Shown here piece by piece: positions 34,081-41,941 of a stretch of DNA of 64,000 nt (position 1 is the stretch's first letter; each line of letters starts with the position of its first letter). The stretch covers positions 2,726,001-2,790,000 of the forward strand of contig NZ_CP136910.1 in NCBI RefSeq assembly GCF_033100115.1, written 5' to 3'. Under the pieces are notes generated by a model. It was not told the origin of the DNA. It did no database searches and saw only the letters and a program-made list of their open reading frames with translations. Source of the stretch: Anaerocolumna sp. AGMB13020. Its GTDB lineage: Bacteria > Bacillota > Clostridia > Lachnospirales > Lachnospiraceae. A program made the translations under genes and the position numbers.

Positions 34081-37000
34081 CTAGTCTTTTAAACCCAAAG
34101 ATACTTTCAAGGTATTTATCTCAAATGGTTTGAATTCCAATGTACAGGATTTACCTGATGCAGTATCTTTCGCGAGCCCTGACTGACTGGTCTCCTTTTC
34201 CATCAGGTCTACCAGCTGTATATCTTCTGCTTCAAAGGCCAGATTTATTCTGGTTTTGACTCCTCTTCCATGGCATTCATACAGGCGCAGGATCAAATCT
34301 CCGCTTTCCTCGCATTTCTTAACAGCTTCAATAATAACATTCTCTGCCTCCACTGATACCAGTGATTCAGCTTCTGCTATCATAGGACAATCAGCCGCAA
34401 ATACCTGGAGAGGTACATTCAATTCATAACCTGCTCTAACCACTCTGCCTTCCATATAATCCCCTCTATGAGGATACAGGGAATACGTAAACTCATGTCT
34501 TCCCTTATCAGCAGCTGTATCGGGATATGCAGTGCTTCTTAACAGATTCAGATCAATAACATTGTCCTTTAATTTATGACCGTACTTACAGTCATTTAGA
34601 AGTGCGACTCCGTAGTCTCCCTGAGACATATCCACCCATTTATGGGCACTGACTTCATATTTAGCCATATCCCAAGAGGTATTTCGGTGAGTAGGCCGTT
34701 TGATATTGCCAAACTGTATTTCACAGGTGGCTTCCTGGGCTCTTACGTTTACCGGGAAAGAGGTACGGAGCATCTTAGCACTTTCCTTCCAATCTGCCTG
34801 GGTTACAAAGTCAATACGACGGCTTCCCTCTGTGAGGATTACTTTCTGTACCATATGAGATTCACCGGAAACAGTGCGGAAATGATTCTGCCTAATAAGC
34901 TTGGGCCCCTCACGATAAACTTTGCACTCCGTGAGAATCAAAGTCTCTCCGGGTATCTCATCATAATAGATAGGGAAATCCCAGGCATCTCCCTGATCTT
35001 CATAGATTACCAGCTTGTTTGCAGCCTCTCCGGTTGCAATAACTTCTCTCTTTTCTTCTTTATCATAGATGGATTCGATGAAGCCATCAGGTGAGAATAC
35101 TACAACATAGCTTTCGTTCTCAAGTGTATTCTGCTCTGAACCCTTCCTATCCTCGAGAATATTAACCTTGTAGGGCAGAATTACAGGTGTCCCCTCAGCT
35201 GAGCTCTGTCCTGCGGCTGTAGTGGCAGATAGAGAGGCATTTGCAACTGCAGCTGTAGTTGCTGCTGTATCATAATTATTTTCCTCAACAGACAGAACAC
35301 AGTAACCCATAGCTGGAACCTTCGCTTTTATCCAGGTATTATTGTAAGGCAGCCATTCCTCCCTATCCCAGGATAAGGAGTTAAAGACACGTACACTGTC
35401 GGCTGCTGCTCTGCTTTCAGTTATAGCAGCTTCCTGCTGCCCCTGCAAATCACCAAGAGAAGTATACATTTCCTTTACTGCCGCTTCCGTTTCCAGCAGC
35501 ATATTTTCATAACGTTCAAGAGATTCACTGTATACTCTGGCAATGGAGGAACCCGGTAAAATATCATGGAACTGATATAACAAGGTTTCCTTCCAGGTCT
35601 TATCAAGAAAGCCAGAAGGATATATATCTTCTGTAATCTTCTTATTTCCAGTCTTTAGAACATTCCAGGCAGCTGCGAATTCAAGCTCTCTTAAAGCCAG
35701 CTCCAGCTTTCTGTTGTACCTCTTATTACGCCCCTGAGAAGTATAGGTTCCCTGATGAAACTCTAAATACAGTTCTCCCTTCCAGGTCTTATAAAGAGAA
35801 TCCTCTGTATCAATCCTATCAAAGAAAGCCTGTGCCGGTCCCTGGGATACGGGAATAAGCCCCTCCAGGTTCTTCTCTCTCTTAAGTCGTTCCAGATGCT
35901 CTTCTCCCGGTCCGCCTCCGCCGTCACCGATACCAAATAACAACAGACACTCCTCACCGATTCCCTTATCCAGAAACTCTTTCTCAGAATGAACAATAGC
36001 CCGGGGTGCTGCTGAACTGTTATAATTCCCTTCCGGCGGCATATGTGCCAGAATCCTGCTGCCATCCAACCCTTCCCACCAGAAAGTATGATGGGGATGC
36101 TTATTGAATTTACTCCAGGAGAGCTTAATCGTCATAAAATAATCTACACCGGATTTCTTTAAAATCTGGGGTAACGCTGCAGTATAACCAAAAACATCCG
36201 GCAGCCAGAGGTTTTTTATATCCTGTCCGAATTCCTCTCGAAAGAACCGCTTGCCAAGGAGAACCTGGCGAATCAGAGCTTCACCGCCAGAGATATTGGT
36301 ATCCGCTTCTACCCACATGGCACCCTGAACCTCCCAGCGGCCTTCCCGGATTCTCTCCTTCACCTCTTCATAAAGAGCAGGATAATACTCCTTGATCCAT
36401 TGATACAGCTGAGCCTGGCTGGCACCAAAGATATAATCCGGATATCTTTCCATATTCCTGAGCGCCGTGGAGAAGGTTCTGGCACCTTTACGAATTGTCT
36501 CCCTAATCGGCCACAACCAGGCGAGATCAATATGTGCATGTCCTAAGGCATTGATCTTAAGAGAAGAATCTCCGCCTTTCTTATTCAGTTCTTTGCTAAG
36601 GATATCCCTTGCCCTTCTGGCTTCCTCATTGTTATAAAGATGAAGCTCATTGGCAGCCCGGTTAAGGCTGTGAAGAAGACTGTGATATCTGGCTTTATCT
36701 TCGCTTAAGTAAAGCATCAATTCCTGAAGCACCTCGAAATCAAAATAAAGCTGCTCCAAATCCTTGTTGCAGACTGCAATGAAAGCCTGCCTTACGATTC
36801 CGCTGTCCTGATATTTACCAAAAAGGTCATTGCAGCCGGCATCTGCCCACAGATCAATTTTTTCCCCTGCCTTAAGTGTTCTGTTAAAGCGAAACACCGT
36901 TTTACCCGGTCTGCCTAAGGAATAGTCATATTCTGAGGAAACATTGGTAAGACCTCTTACTGGTTTCCCCTCCTCATCCACTACGCAAAGCTCTCCGTTT

Positions 37001-37299
37001 ATGTCAATCAGCAGAACAGATTCCGCAGCCCCAATGTCATTCACACCAGCTGCAGCAACCTCTGAATCCTCTGGTACAGTTCCGGTAAAATGAAACCATC
37101 CGCACTCAAACAGACCGCCCCAGCTATCCCCTATCTCAATCTTCTTCTCTTTACCCGTAGTCCTGTTCATAAAAGCAACCGGTTCCGGCGTCAGATAAAC
37201 CGTCATATCAAGGGGCGCTATAATTTGAAATATGGCTTTCTTGATTCTATCCTGTACCCCTGGCAGTCTTTCCTTCATATTAGGCAAATAGTATGGCAT
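34081..37299 (-). CDS. GH38 alpha-mannosidase
   Basis: Cytoplasmic exo-acting alpha-mannosidase, 1072 residues. The zinc-binding GH38 barrel starts around residue 250 with NALGHAHIDLAWLWPIRET (His and Asp ligands). GAMWVEADTNISGGEALIRQ holds the nucleophile Asp. NLWLPDVFGYTAALPQILKKSG and a further His region HPHHTFWWEGLDGSRI follow. The C-terminal beta domains (NTLENESYVVVFSPDGFIESIYDKE) are complete. An Ala/Thr-rich insertion near residues 675-700 looks like a low-complexity linker. RBS GGGAGG. Divergent from the AraC gene at 38437, its likely regulator. Confidence 0.93.
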   Translation of the reverse strand: MPYYLPNMKERLPGVQDRIKKAIFQIIAPLDMTVYLTPEPVAFMNRTTGKEKKIEIGDSWGGLFECGWFHFTGTVPEDSEVAAAGVNDIGAAESVLLIDINGELCVVDEEGKPVRGLTNVSSEYDYSLGRPGKTVFRFNRTLKAGEKIDLWADAGCNDLFGKYQDSGIVRQAFIAVCNKDLEQLYFDFEVLQELMLYLSEDKARYHSLLHSLNRAANELHLYNNEEARRARDILSKELNKKGGDSSLKINALGHAHIDLAWLWPIRETIRKGARTFSTALRNMERYPDYIFGASQAQLYQWIKEYYPALYEEVKERIREGRWEVQGAMWVEADTNISGGEALIRQVLLGKRFFREEFGQDIKNLWLPDVFGYTAALPQILKKSGVDYFMTIKLSWSKFNKHPHHTFWWEGLDGSRILAHMPPEGNYNSSAAPRAIVHSEKEFLDKGIGEECLLLFGIGDGGGGPGEEHLERLKREKNLEGLIPVSQGPAQAFFDRIDTEDSLYKTWKGELYLEFHQGTYTSQGRNKRYNRKLELALRELEFAAAWNVLKTGNKKITEDIYPSGFLDKTWKETLLYQFHDILPGSSIARVYSESLERYENMLLETEAAVKEMYTSLGDLQGQQEAAITESRAAADSVRVFNSLSWDREEWLPYNNTWIKAKVPAMGYCVLSVEENNYDTAATTAAVANASLSATTAAGQSSAEGTPVILPYKVNILEDRKGSEQNTLENESYVVVFSPDGFIESIYDKEEKREVIATGEAANKLVIYEDQGDAWDFPIYYDEIPGETLILTECKVYREGPKLIRQNHFRTVSGESHMVQKVILTEGSRRIDFVTQADWKESAKMLRTSFPVNVRAQEATCEIQFGNIKRPTHRNTSWDMAKYEVSAHKWVDMSQGDYGVALLNDCKYGHKLKDNVIDLNLLRSTAYPDTAADKGRHEFTYSLYPHRGDYMEGRVVRAGYELNVPLQVFAADCPMIAEAESLVSVEAENVIIEAVKKCEESGDLILRLYECHGRGVKTRINLAFEAEDIQLVDLMEKETSQSGLAKDTASGKSCTLEFKPFEINTLKVSLGLKD

Positions 37300-37350
37300 A
37301 ATAACCTCCCTAAAGTTTTATCATAGTTAAAATTCAATCATAACCCATCT

Positions 37351-37478
37351 CTTATTACTCTGTATCCTTATCATTCTGTACCCTTATTACTTTGTACCCT
37401 TATCACTTTGTATCCTTATCACCTTGTATCCTTATCACTTTGTATCCTTATCACCTTGTTCCCTTATTACTCTGTATC
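37351..37478. repeat. 16-bp minisatellite, 8 copies
   Basis: Eight tandem 16-bp units, consensus CTTATCACTTTGTATC, at 37351-37478, followed by a decayed copy. It lies just upstream of the GH38 start. The remaining gap (37479-38106) shows a dyad GTACGAT...ATCGTAC around 37877-37916 and no gene. Confidence 0.9.
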
Positions 37479-38106
37479 CCTATCATAATAAAGACCCGCA
37501 TTATTTTCATGCCAATAGCAACTCAAAATATCTCATTATTTTATCTCTTTTAATTTCTCAAAGTCTGCCACAACAAGATAACAAACAGCAATTGACTTGC
37601 ATAACGCTTATACTTATAATGAAACTATTACCAAACTAACATCTCCATTTTATAGGCATGGCATCCTTTATACCAAAACCTTGTTTCTCAAAAGTTTTAT
37701 TGTTCCTTAAACCTTATTTGCTATCAACTTTTAGTATAAATATATATTTGCCATCAGCTGTATTGTTCGTAGAAATTTTTATACTCTATAAACTTTATAT
37801 TATGTTATTATAACCTTAGTTCAAACTTTAGGCGTTCGTATTAATAGTATTACGAAGTAAGCAAGGACAAAAAAGTACGATAGGATTAACCCTGATAAAA
37901 TATAATCACATCGTACCCTTATTACTTAACTCACCATGCTATTCTAAAGCATTATAACTGTATCAAAAAGTCAAGCTCAATGTTCTACACTATAGCCACA
38001 AGACCTTATTTACTGAATTCCATATTTACACCAGTCCTTATTAACACAAGTCCTTGCAATAATAACCTTATGAGTAAAAAACAAAAAACTCACCCCACAT
38101 GTATCA

Positions 38107-38319
38107 GGCAAATTGCACAAACCAGAAAGAACGAATGCGCCTATGGAAAGGTATTAGAAGTCCTTTTCTCTGGAGGCTTTGTGCTATGTTATAAAACAGA
38201 TTGTTTGAGCGAAGCGAGTTATCTGATTTATAACATGCCCAGCACAAAGCCTCCAGAGAATTAGGACTTCTTATACCTTGGAATTGAAGCATACGTTTTT
38301 CTGGTTTGTGCAATTTGCC
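38107..38319. repeat. 213-bp near-perfect inverted repeat (MITE-like)
   Basis: The left arm (38107-38201) begins GGCAAATTGCACAAACC and contains AGAAGTCCT and TCTCTGGAGGCTTTGTGCT. The right arm (38221-38319) is its complement, with a few mismatches and small insertions, around a 19-base loop (38202-38220). It encodes no protein. Too long for a terminator, and without a T tail. The size, terminal symmetry and lack of coding capacity fit a miniature inverted-repeat element (inference). Confidence 0.8.
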
Positions 38320-38320
38320 G

Positions 38321-38368
38321 TCCCCTTTTGAGTACCTCCCCTTTTGAGTATCTCCCCTTTTGCCACCC
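38321..38368. repeat. Short 16-bp repeat, 2.5 copies, abutting the inverted repeat
   Basis: TCCCCTTTTGAGTACC, TCCCCTTTTGAGTATC, then a decayed third TCCCCTTTTGCCACCC, in a C/T-rich tract that runs up to the AraC gene. Confidence 0.7.
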
Positions 38369-38436
38369 CCTTTTTCCACCCCACTTTTATTTTTCCATAC
38401 TTATCCCCCTTCCAGAAAGGCAGGCAAAATCCAACA

Positions 38437-39318
38437 ATGAACCCTTTATTGGTTTCCCATGAAGAATGGATCAGCAAAGACCTCCCCTTTGCATTAAGAA
38501 CTGATATCCTAACGGCACATGTAATCCCCCATTGTCATAATTACATTGAATTTAATTTTACAGTGGCCGGCAGTGCCATCGAGAAAATCAACAGAATAGA
38601 ACATACCTTAAGACCCGGTACCTTCACTTTATTATTCCCTCATCACATTCATGAAATCCTGGCAGCACCTGAGTCCCCGGTTACCGTAATTGTCGGAAGT
38701 ATAAAAATTGAGAGCTTTTATGACAAAAAAGGAGATTTTCTTGCCCTGACGGAGCTCTTAAGCCAGGCTGCCCTGGACAAGATCCCTTATAATGAATTCG
38801 GGGAAGAAGTCACGAAAGAACTGACTGGTATATTAAGAACCATGGAACGAGAGCTGATGGAGCAAGGCAAATGGAGCGCTCTGATGTTTAAAAGCAAGCT
38901 GATGGAACTGCTGATTACCTATGACAGAAACCGTACTCTAAGACAACTGCCCGCTGAGGGAAAGCGTATCCTGAGCCAGAAGAGCGGCGTATGGGATATT
39001 ATTACTTATGTATCTCAATACTATCAGGAGGATATTACCTTAGAGGAGCTTTCCAAACGGTTTCATATGAGCGCTTCTCATATCAGTTCCTCCTTTCATC
39101 AGCTGTTAGGGGAAAACTTTCACAGATATCTGGAGAAGATACGCCTGGCACAAGCCTGTGATCTGCTCCTTTCTACGGATTCCTCTGTCCTGGATATCTG
39201 CTATGAAACGGGGTTTAGATCATATAAGACCTTCTCCCGGGTATTTCGTAAGAATCTGGGGCTGAGTCCCACCGATTACCGAAAGCTGCAATCAGTTAAT
39301 CAACAAAAGAAGCAGTAA
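38437..39318 (+). CDS. AraC family transcriptional regulator
   Basis: 293 residues from ATG 38437. An in-frame upstream ATG at 38344 would read into repetitive C/T-rich DNA and has no site. The N-terminal cupin sensor includes HCHNYIEFNFTVAG and FPHHIHEI. The C-terminal double helix-turn-helix includes ITLEELSKRFHMSASHISSSFHQLLGENFHRYLEKIRLAQACDLLL and VLDICYETGFRSYKTFSRVFRKNLGLSPTDYRK. Divergent orientation to the GH38 gene suggests sugar-responsive control of mannoside breakdown (inference). The best ribosome site, AGAAAGG, is 16 bases from the ATG, so translation may be weak. Confidence 0.9.
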   Translation: MNPLLVSHEEWISKDLPFALRTDILTAHVIPHCHNYIEFNFTVAGSAIEKINRIEHTLRPGTFTLLFPHHIHEILAAPESPVTVIVGSIKIESFYDKKGDFLALTELLSQAALDKIPYNEFGEEVTKELTGILRTMERELMEQGKWSALMFKSKLMELLITYDRNRTLRQLPAEGKRILSQKSGVWDIITYVSQYYQEDITLEELSKRFHMSASHISSSFHQLLGENFHRYLEKIRLAQACDLLLSTDSSVLDICYETGFRSYKTFSRVFRKNLGLSPTDYRKLQSVNQQKKQ

Positions 39319-39350
39319 GACAGGATACTCCCTTCTTACTGCTTCTTTTG
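39304..39350. terminator. Bidirectional terminator between AraC and azoreductase genes
   Basis: Perfect 16-bp stem CAAAAGAAGCAGTAAG / CTTACTGCTTCTTTTG overlapping the AraC stop codon. Both flanks are T/A-rich. Confidence 0.85.
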
Positions 39351-39382
39351 TAAAATAAATTTATGGATTAACAATAATTGGA

Positions 39383-39985
39383 TTAAAACTCCTTGGCCAG
39401 GTTCTTTGCTTCTTCGATGGCTTTACCGACAATACCGTCAATATCCTGTCCGATTACATCCAACTGGTTAGCCGCTATGGTCGTGTAATCTGTCACTCCC
39501 ATAAATCCCAGGATTGTCTTAAGGTATTTGTCTCCCATCTCAATTTCAGCCATAAAACCGGATGTATAATCTCCGCCGCGGGAGGTAATATTAACAGCTT
39601 TCTTATCCTTGCATAAACCAACAGGACCTTCTGCCGTATACTTAAAGGTTACATTAGCAACACAGATATAATCAATATAAGCTTTTAAGATGGCAGGTAC
39701 GCCTAAATTCCATAAAGGCTCTGCTAATACATATTTATCTGCCTCAAGAAATTGATATGCATATTTCATAACAGGATTGTCACTGTTGTCCTCTGTATTA
39801 GCTCTTAATTTCTGCAAATCCTCTACAGACAGGCTGTCAATTCCTTCTTTGTATAAATCCAATGTGATAACTTCATCAGAGGGATGATTCTTCTTATAAC
39901 TTTCTATGAACTCATCTGCTATTTTATAGGTTCTGGAAAGACCTTCAGGTTTTGCATTTGCTTTGATATAAAGTACTTTACTCAT
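39383..39985 (-). CDS. FMN-dependent NADH-azoreductase / quinone reductase
   Basis: Two-electron reduction of quinones and azo compounds, protecting from electrophiles. 200 residues with flavodoxin-like fold: VLYIKANAKPEGLSRTYKIADEFI (phosphate loop), YVLAEPLWNLGVPAILKAYIDYICV and TSRGGDYTSGF. The length fits the AzoR family. RBS GGAG. Divergent from an HxlR regulator gene, a pair also seen as YodB-AzoR1 in Bacillus subtilis (established). Confidence 0.93.
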   Translation of the reverse strand: MSKVLYIKANAKPEGLSRTYKIADEFIESYKKNHPSDEVITLDLYKEGIDSLSVEDLQKLRANTEDNSDNPVMKYAYQFLEADKYVLAEPLWNLGVPAILKAYIDYICVANVTFKYTAEGPVGLCKDKKAVNITSRGGDYTSGFMAEIEMGDKYLKTILGFMGVTDYTTIAANQLDVIGQDIDGIVGKAIEEAKNLAKEF

Positions 39986-40193
39986 TTATTCTCCATTCTG
40001 TATACCTTCGTACACGCTTAAATAGTAGGTTGCATTTTTCAGATATCAAGCAAGCTGTTAATCGCCTTATTAATATTTGCCATGAATGCCTCCTTTTATC
40101 CATTGTGTAATATTAAGTCTGCCTATTGATTTTGTAATCAAGACTGTTATAATTATAACATACGGTACCCTTAAGACAAGTAGGCACTAAAAA

Positions 40194-40205
40194 GTACTAT
40201 AGTAC
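40194..40205. promoter_or_regulatory. Palindromic operator between azoreductase and HxlR genes
   Basis: Perfect 12-base palindrome GTACTATAGTAC in the shared 264-base promoter region, flanked by AAAAA runs and a related AGATACTT 12 bases on. HxlR-type YodB operators have TACT/AGTA half-sites. Likely the binding site of the adjacent regulator. Confidence 0.55.
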
Positions 40206-40249
40206 CCAAAAAGATACTTAAAATACCCACTCTATAGATAGGAGTTTCT

Positions 40250-40639
40250 ATGACAATGAACGAAGACATGCATGAAGTATGCCATATGCGTGACAAATGC
40301 ATAAAGTTTGATAAATGCCCTATGGTTCTGGTTCAGGATATACTGTCCGGTAAGCGTAAGATTCTGATTCTTTGGTATCTCAGCTATAAAGCTCTCCGGT
40401 TTAATGAAATCAAAAAGAAGCTGCCGGATGTTACGCAGAAAATGCTTACCCAGCAGCTTAGAAGTCTGGAGGAAGACGGACTTATCCTCCGAAATGTTTA
40501 CCCGGTGGTTCCGCCAAAGGTTGAATATTCCCTGACAGAACTTGGTCAAAAGATTATACCGATTCTTGAACTAATGCATGGTTACGGAACAGAATACCTG
40601 ACCACCGCCAGTCAAGGAGACTTAACATCGTCAGGATAA
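40250..40639 (+). CDS. HxlR family transcriptional regulator (YodB-like redox sensor)
   Basis: 129-residue winged-helix dimer. Core: CPMVLVQDILSGKRKILILWYLSYKALRFNEIKKKLPDVTQKMLTQQLRSLEEDGLILRNVYPVVPPKVEYSLTELGQKI, typical of HxlR. Cysteines C11, C17 and C23 precede the first helix. YodB-type members sense diamide and quinones through a Cys near this position. RBS AGGAG five bases before the ATG at 40250. The final codons overlap the convergent UvrC-like gene by 9 bases. Confidence 0.9.
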   Translation: MTMNEDMHEVCHMRDKCIKFDKCPMVLVQDILSGKRKILILWYLSYKALRFNEIKKKLPDVTQKMLTQQLRSLEEDGLILRNVYPVVPPKVEYSLTELGQKIIPILELMHGYGTEYLTTASQGDLTSSG

Positions 40640-41593
40640 GAACTCTACCGCTTCTTCGGAAAGATCCGATATTTCAGAATAGAGTACATCTCGAAAGTCT
40701 ATTCCTGCTTTTTCATTATCCGGCAGTATTAGATTTTTCTGAATTGCCTTGCTCGCTTTTAGGAAAGCTTGCTTCTCTTTCTCCGTAATTTTCTCTCTAT
40801 AAGAAGTATTAATCACATTTCCGCCGGATACATAGAACATTTTGTAACCGTCTCCCACCGGAAGTTTTATGAGTATATCTCTTGAAGCCAACGCTTTATA
40901 ACCGTCCAGTCCGTTCTTTAACATACCAAAGCAAATAATCATATCCCGGTATATAGAAGCCATCTCAAATCGGCAGGCCGCGGCAGCTTCCTCTAATTTC
41001 TCCTGAAGGGCTTCTGTCAGGAGGACAATATTCTCCTCTTCCTTAAAAAGCTCCAGCAGCACCTCCCTGTTCTCATAAAAGGTATCCTGTTCCATAACGA
41101 AAGGAAACATATGATATTCCACTTTATACCTGCCGTTACTTTTTCTTATAGGATAGAGGTTCTTAAGCCTTCCCAGAAAATCACTGATGGTATACCTGCT
41201 GCGAAAGGGTCCGAAGCAGTTGTCCGTCCTTTCCTCTGTTATTGCTAAGGCATTATGCTTATTATAATTTTCAACCCTGATATAAAAATATCTGCCGTCA
41301 TTTTTCATTTGGGCATTAAAACGGGGCCTGACCTCTTTTATTAAGGTACATTCCAGGAGCCTGGCCTCCAGATGGGTATCCGTTACAATATAATCTATAT
41401 CTTTTATCATGGATACCATACGGCTTATCTTTTCCCACTTCGGATTTTTCACAAAATAGGATTGTACCCGGTTACGCAGACATTTGCTCTTTCCTATATA
41501 AAGAATATTCCCATTCGCATCCAGCATTTTATATATTCCCGGCTGCTTGGGAATCTGTGATAACTTCTCTTTGGTTATGTATTTATGCTCCAT
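40631..41593 (-). CDS. UvrC N-terminal-like GIY-YIG nuclease (Cho-like)
   Basis: 320 residues. GIY-YIG domain at residues 15-95: QPGIYKMLDANGNILYIGKSKCLRNRVQSYF with catalytic Tyr, Arg and later Glu (EARLLECTLIKEVRPRFN). A UVR-type helical hairpin LQEKLEEAAAACRFEMASIYRD (about 198-220) matches UvrB-binding motifs. The RNase H-like 5' nuclease and HhH domains of full UvrC are absent, so it resembles the accessory 3' incision protein Cho. RBS AGGAT. Convergent with the HxlR gene. Function inferred from domain order. Confidence 0.8.
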   Translation of the reverse strand: MEHKYITKEKLSQIPKQPGIYKMLDANGNILYIGKSKCLRNRVQSYFVKNPKWEKISRMVSMIKDIDYIVTDTHLEARLLECTLIKEVRPRFNAQMKNDGRYFYIRVENYNKHNALAITEERTDNCFGPFRSRYTISDFLGRLKNLYPIRKSNGRYKVEYHMFPFVMEQDTFYENREVLLELFKEEENIVLLTEALQEKLEEAAAACRFEMASIYRDMIICFGMLKNGLDGYKALASRDILIKLPVGDGYKMFYVSGGNVINTSYREKITEKEKQAFLKASKAIQKNLILPDNEKAGIDFRDVLYSEISDLSEEAVEFLS

Positions 41594-41902
41594 TCTTTTA
41601 TCCTAACGTTGAACCTCATTTTCATTTCTTACTTGTCTATCATAACACAAACAGGCAATTCCAGTCTATTCGTTTGTTATAGGCTATTATCGATTGATTA
41701 GGCCGTGGGGTTACTCCCCTTAACGGGCAGGACGGGTTCTCACGAACTCCACTAATGTTATTTATGTCGTAGTATCACTTCTTAAAATTGCAAAAATCAA
41801 GAATATCATACATGCCTTCGATATGGATGCCTGATTATAATCGGCAAAAGAAATCCATCCATTAATCTTTCGAAAAGTTTTTGGTCAGTTCTATCTCCTT
41901 CG

Positions 41903-41916
41903 TTCATATAAATAAA
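41903..41916 (+). promoter_or_regulatory. Conserved promoter-like motif before the first S8 protease
   Basis: TTCATATAAATAAA, exactly 25 bases before the ATG. The same 14-mer with the same spacing precedes the second protease (43719-43732). CATATAAAT resembles -10 elements of sporulation sigma factors (E/K), a speculation. The rest of the 41594-41902 gap contains a small GGGG-TTACT-CCCC hairpin and no gene. Confidence 0.5.
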
Positions 41917-41941
41917 ATAAATGATATATCGAGGTAGTTCC

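Noticed and set aside
38104-38477. Minus-strand small frames in the palindrome region
   Set aside because: Generated by the inverted repeat and the C/T-rich repeats; no start signals.
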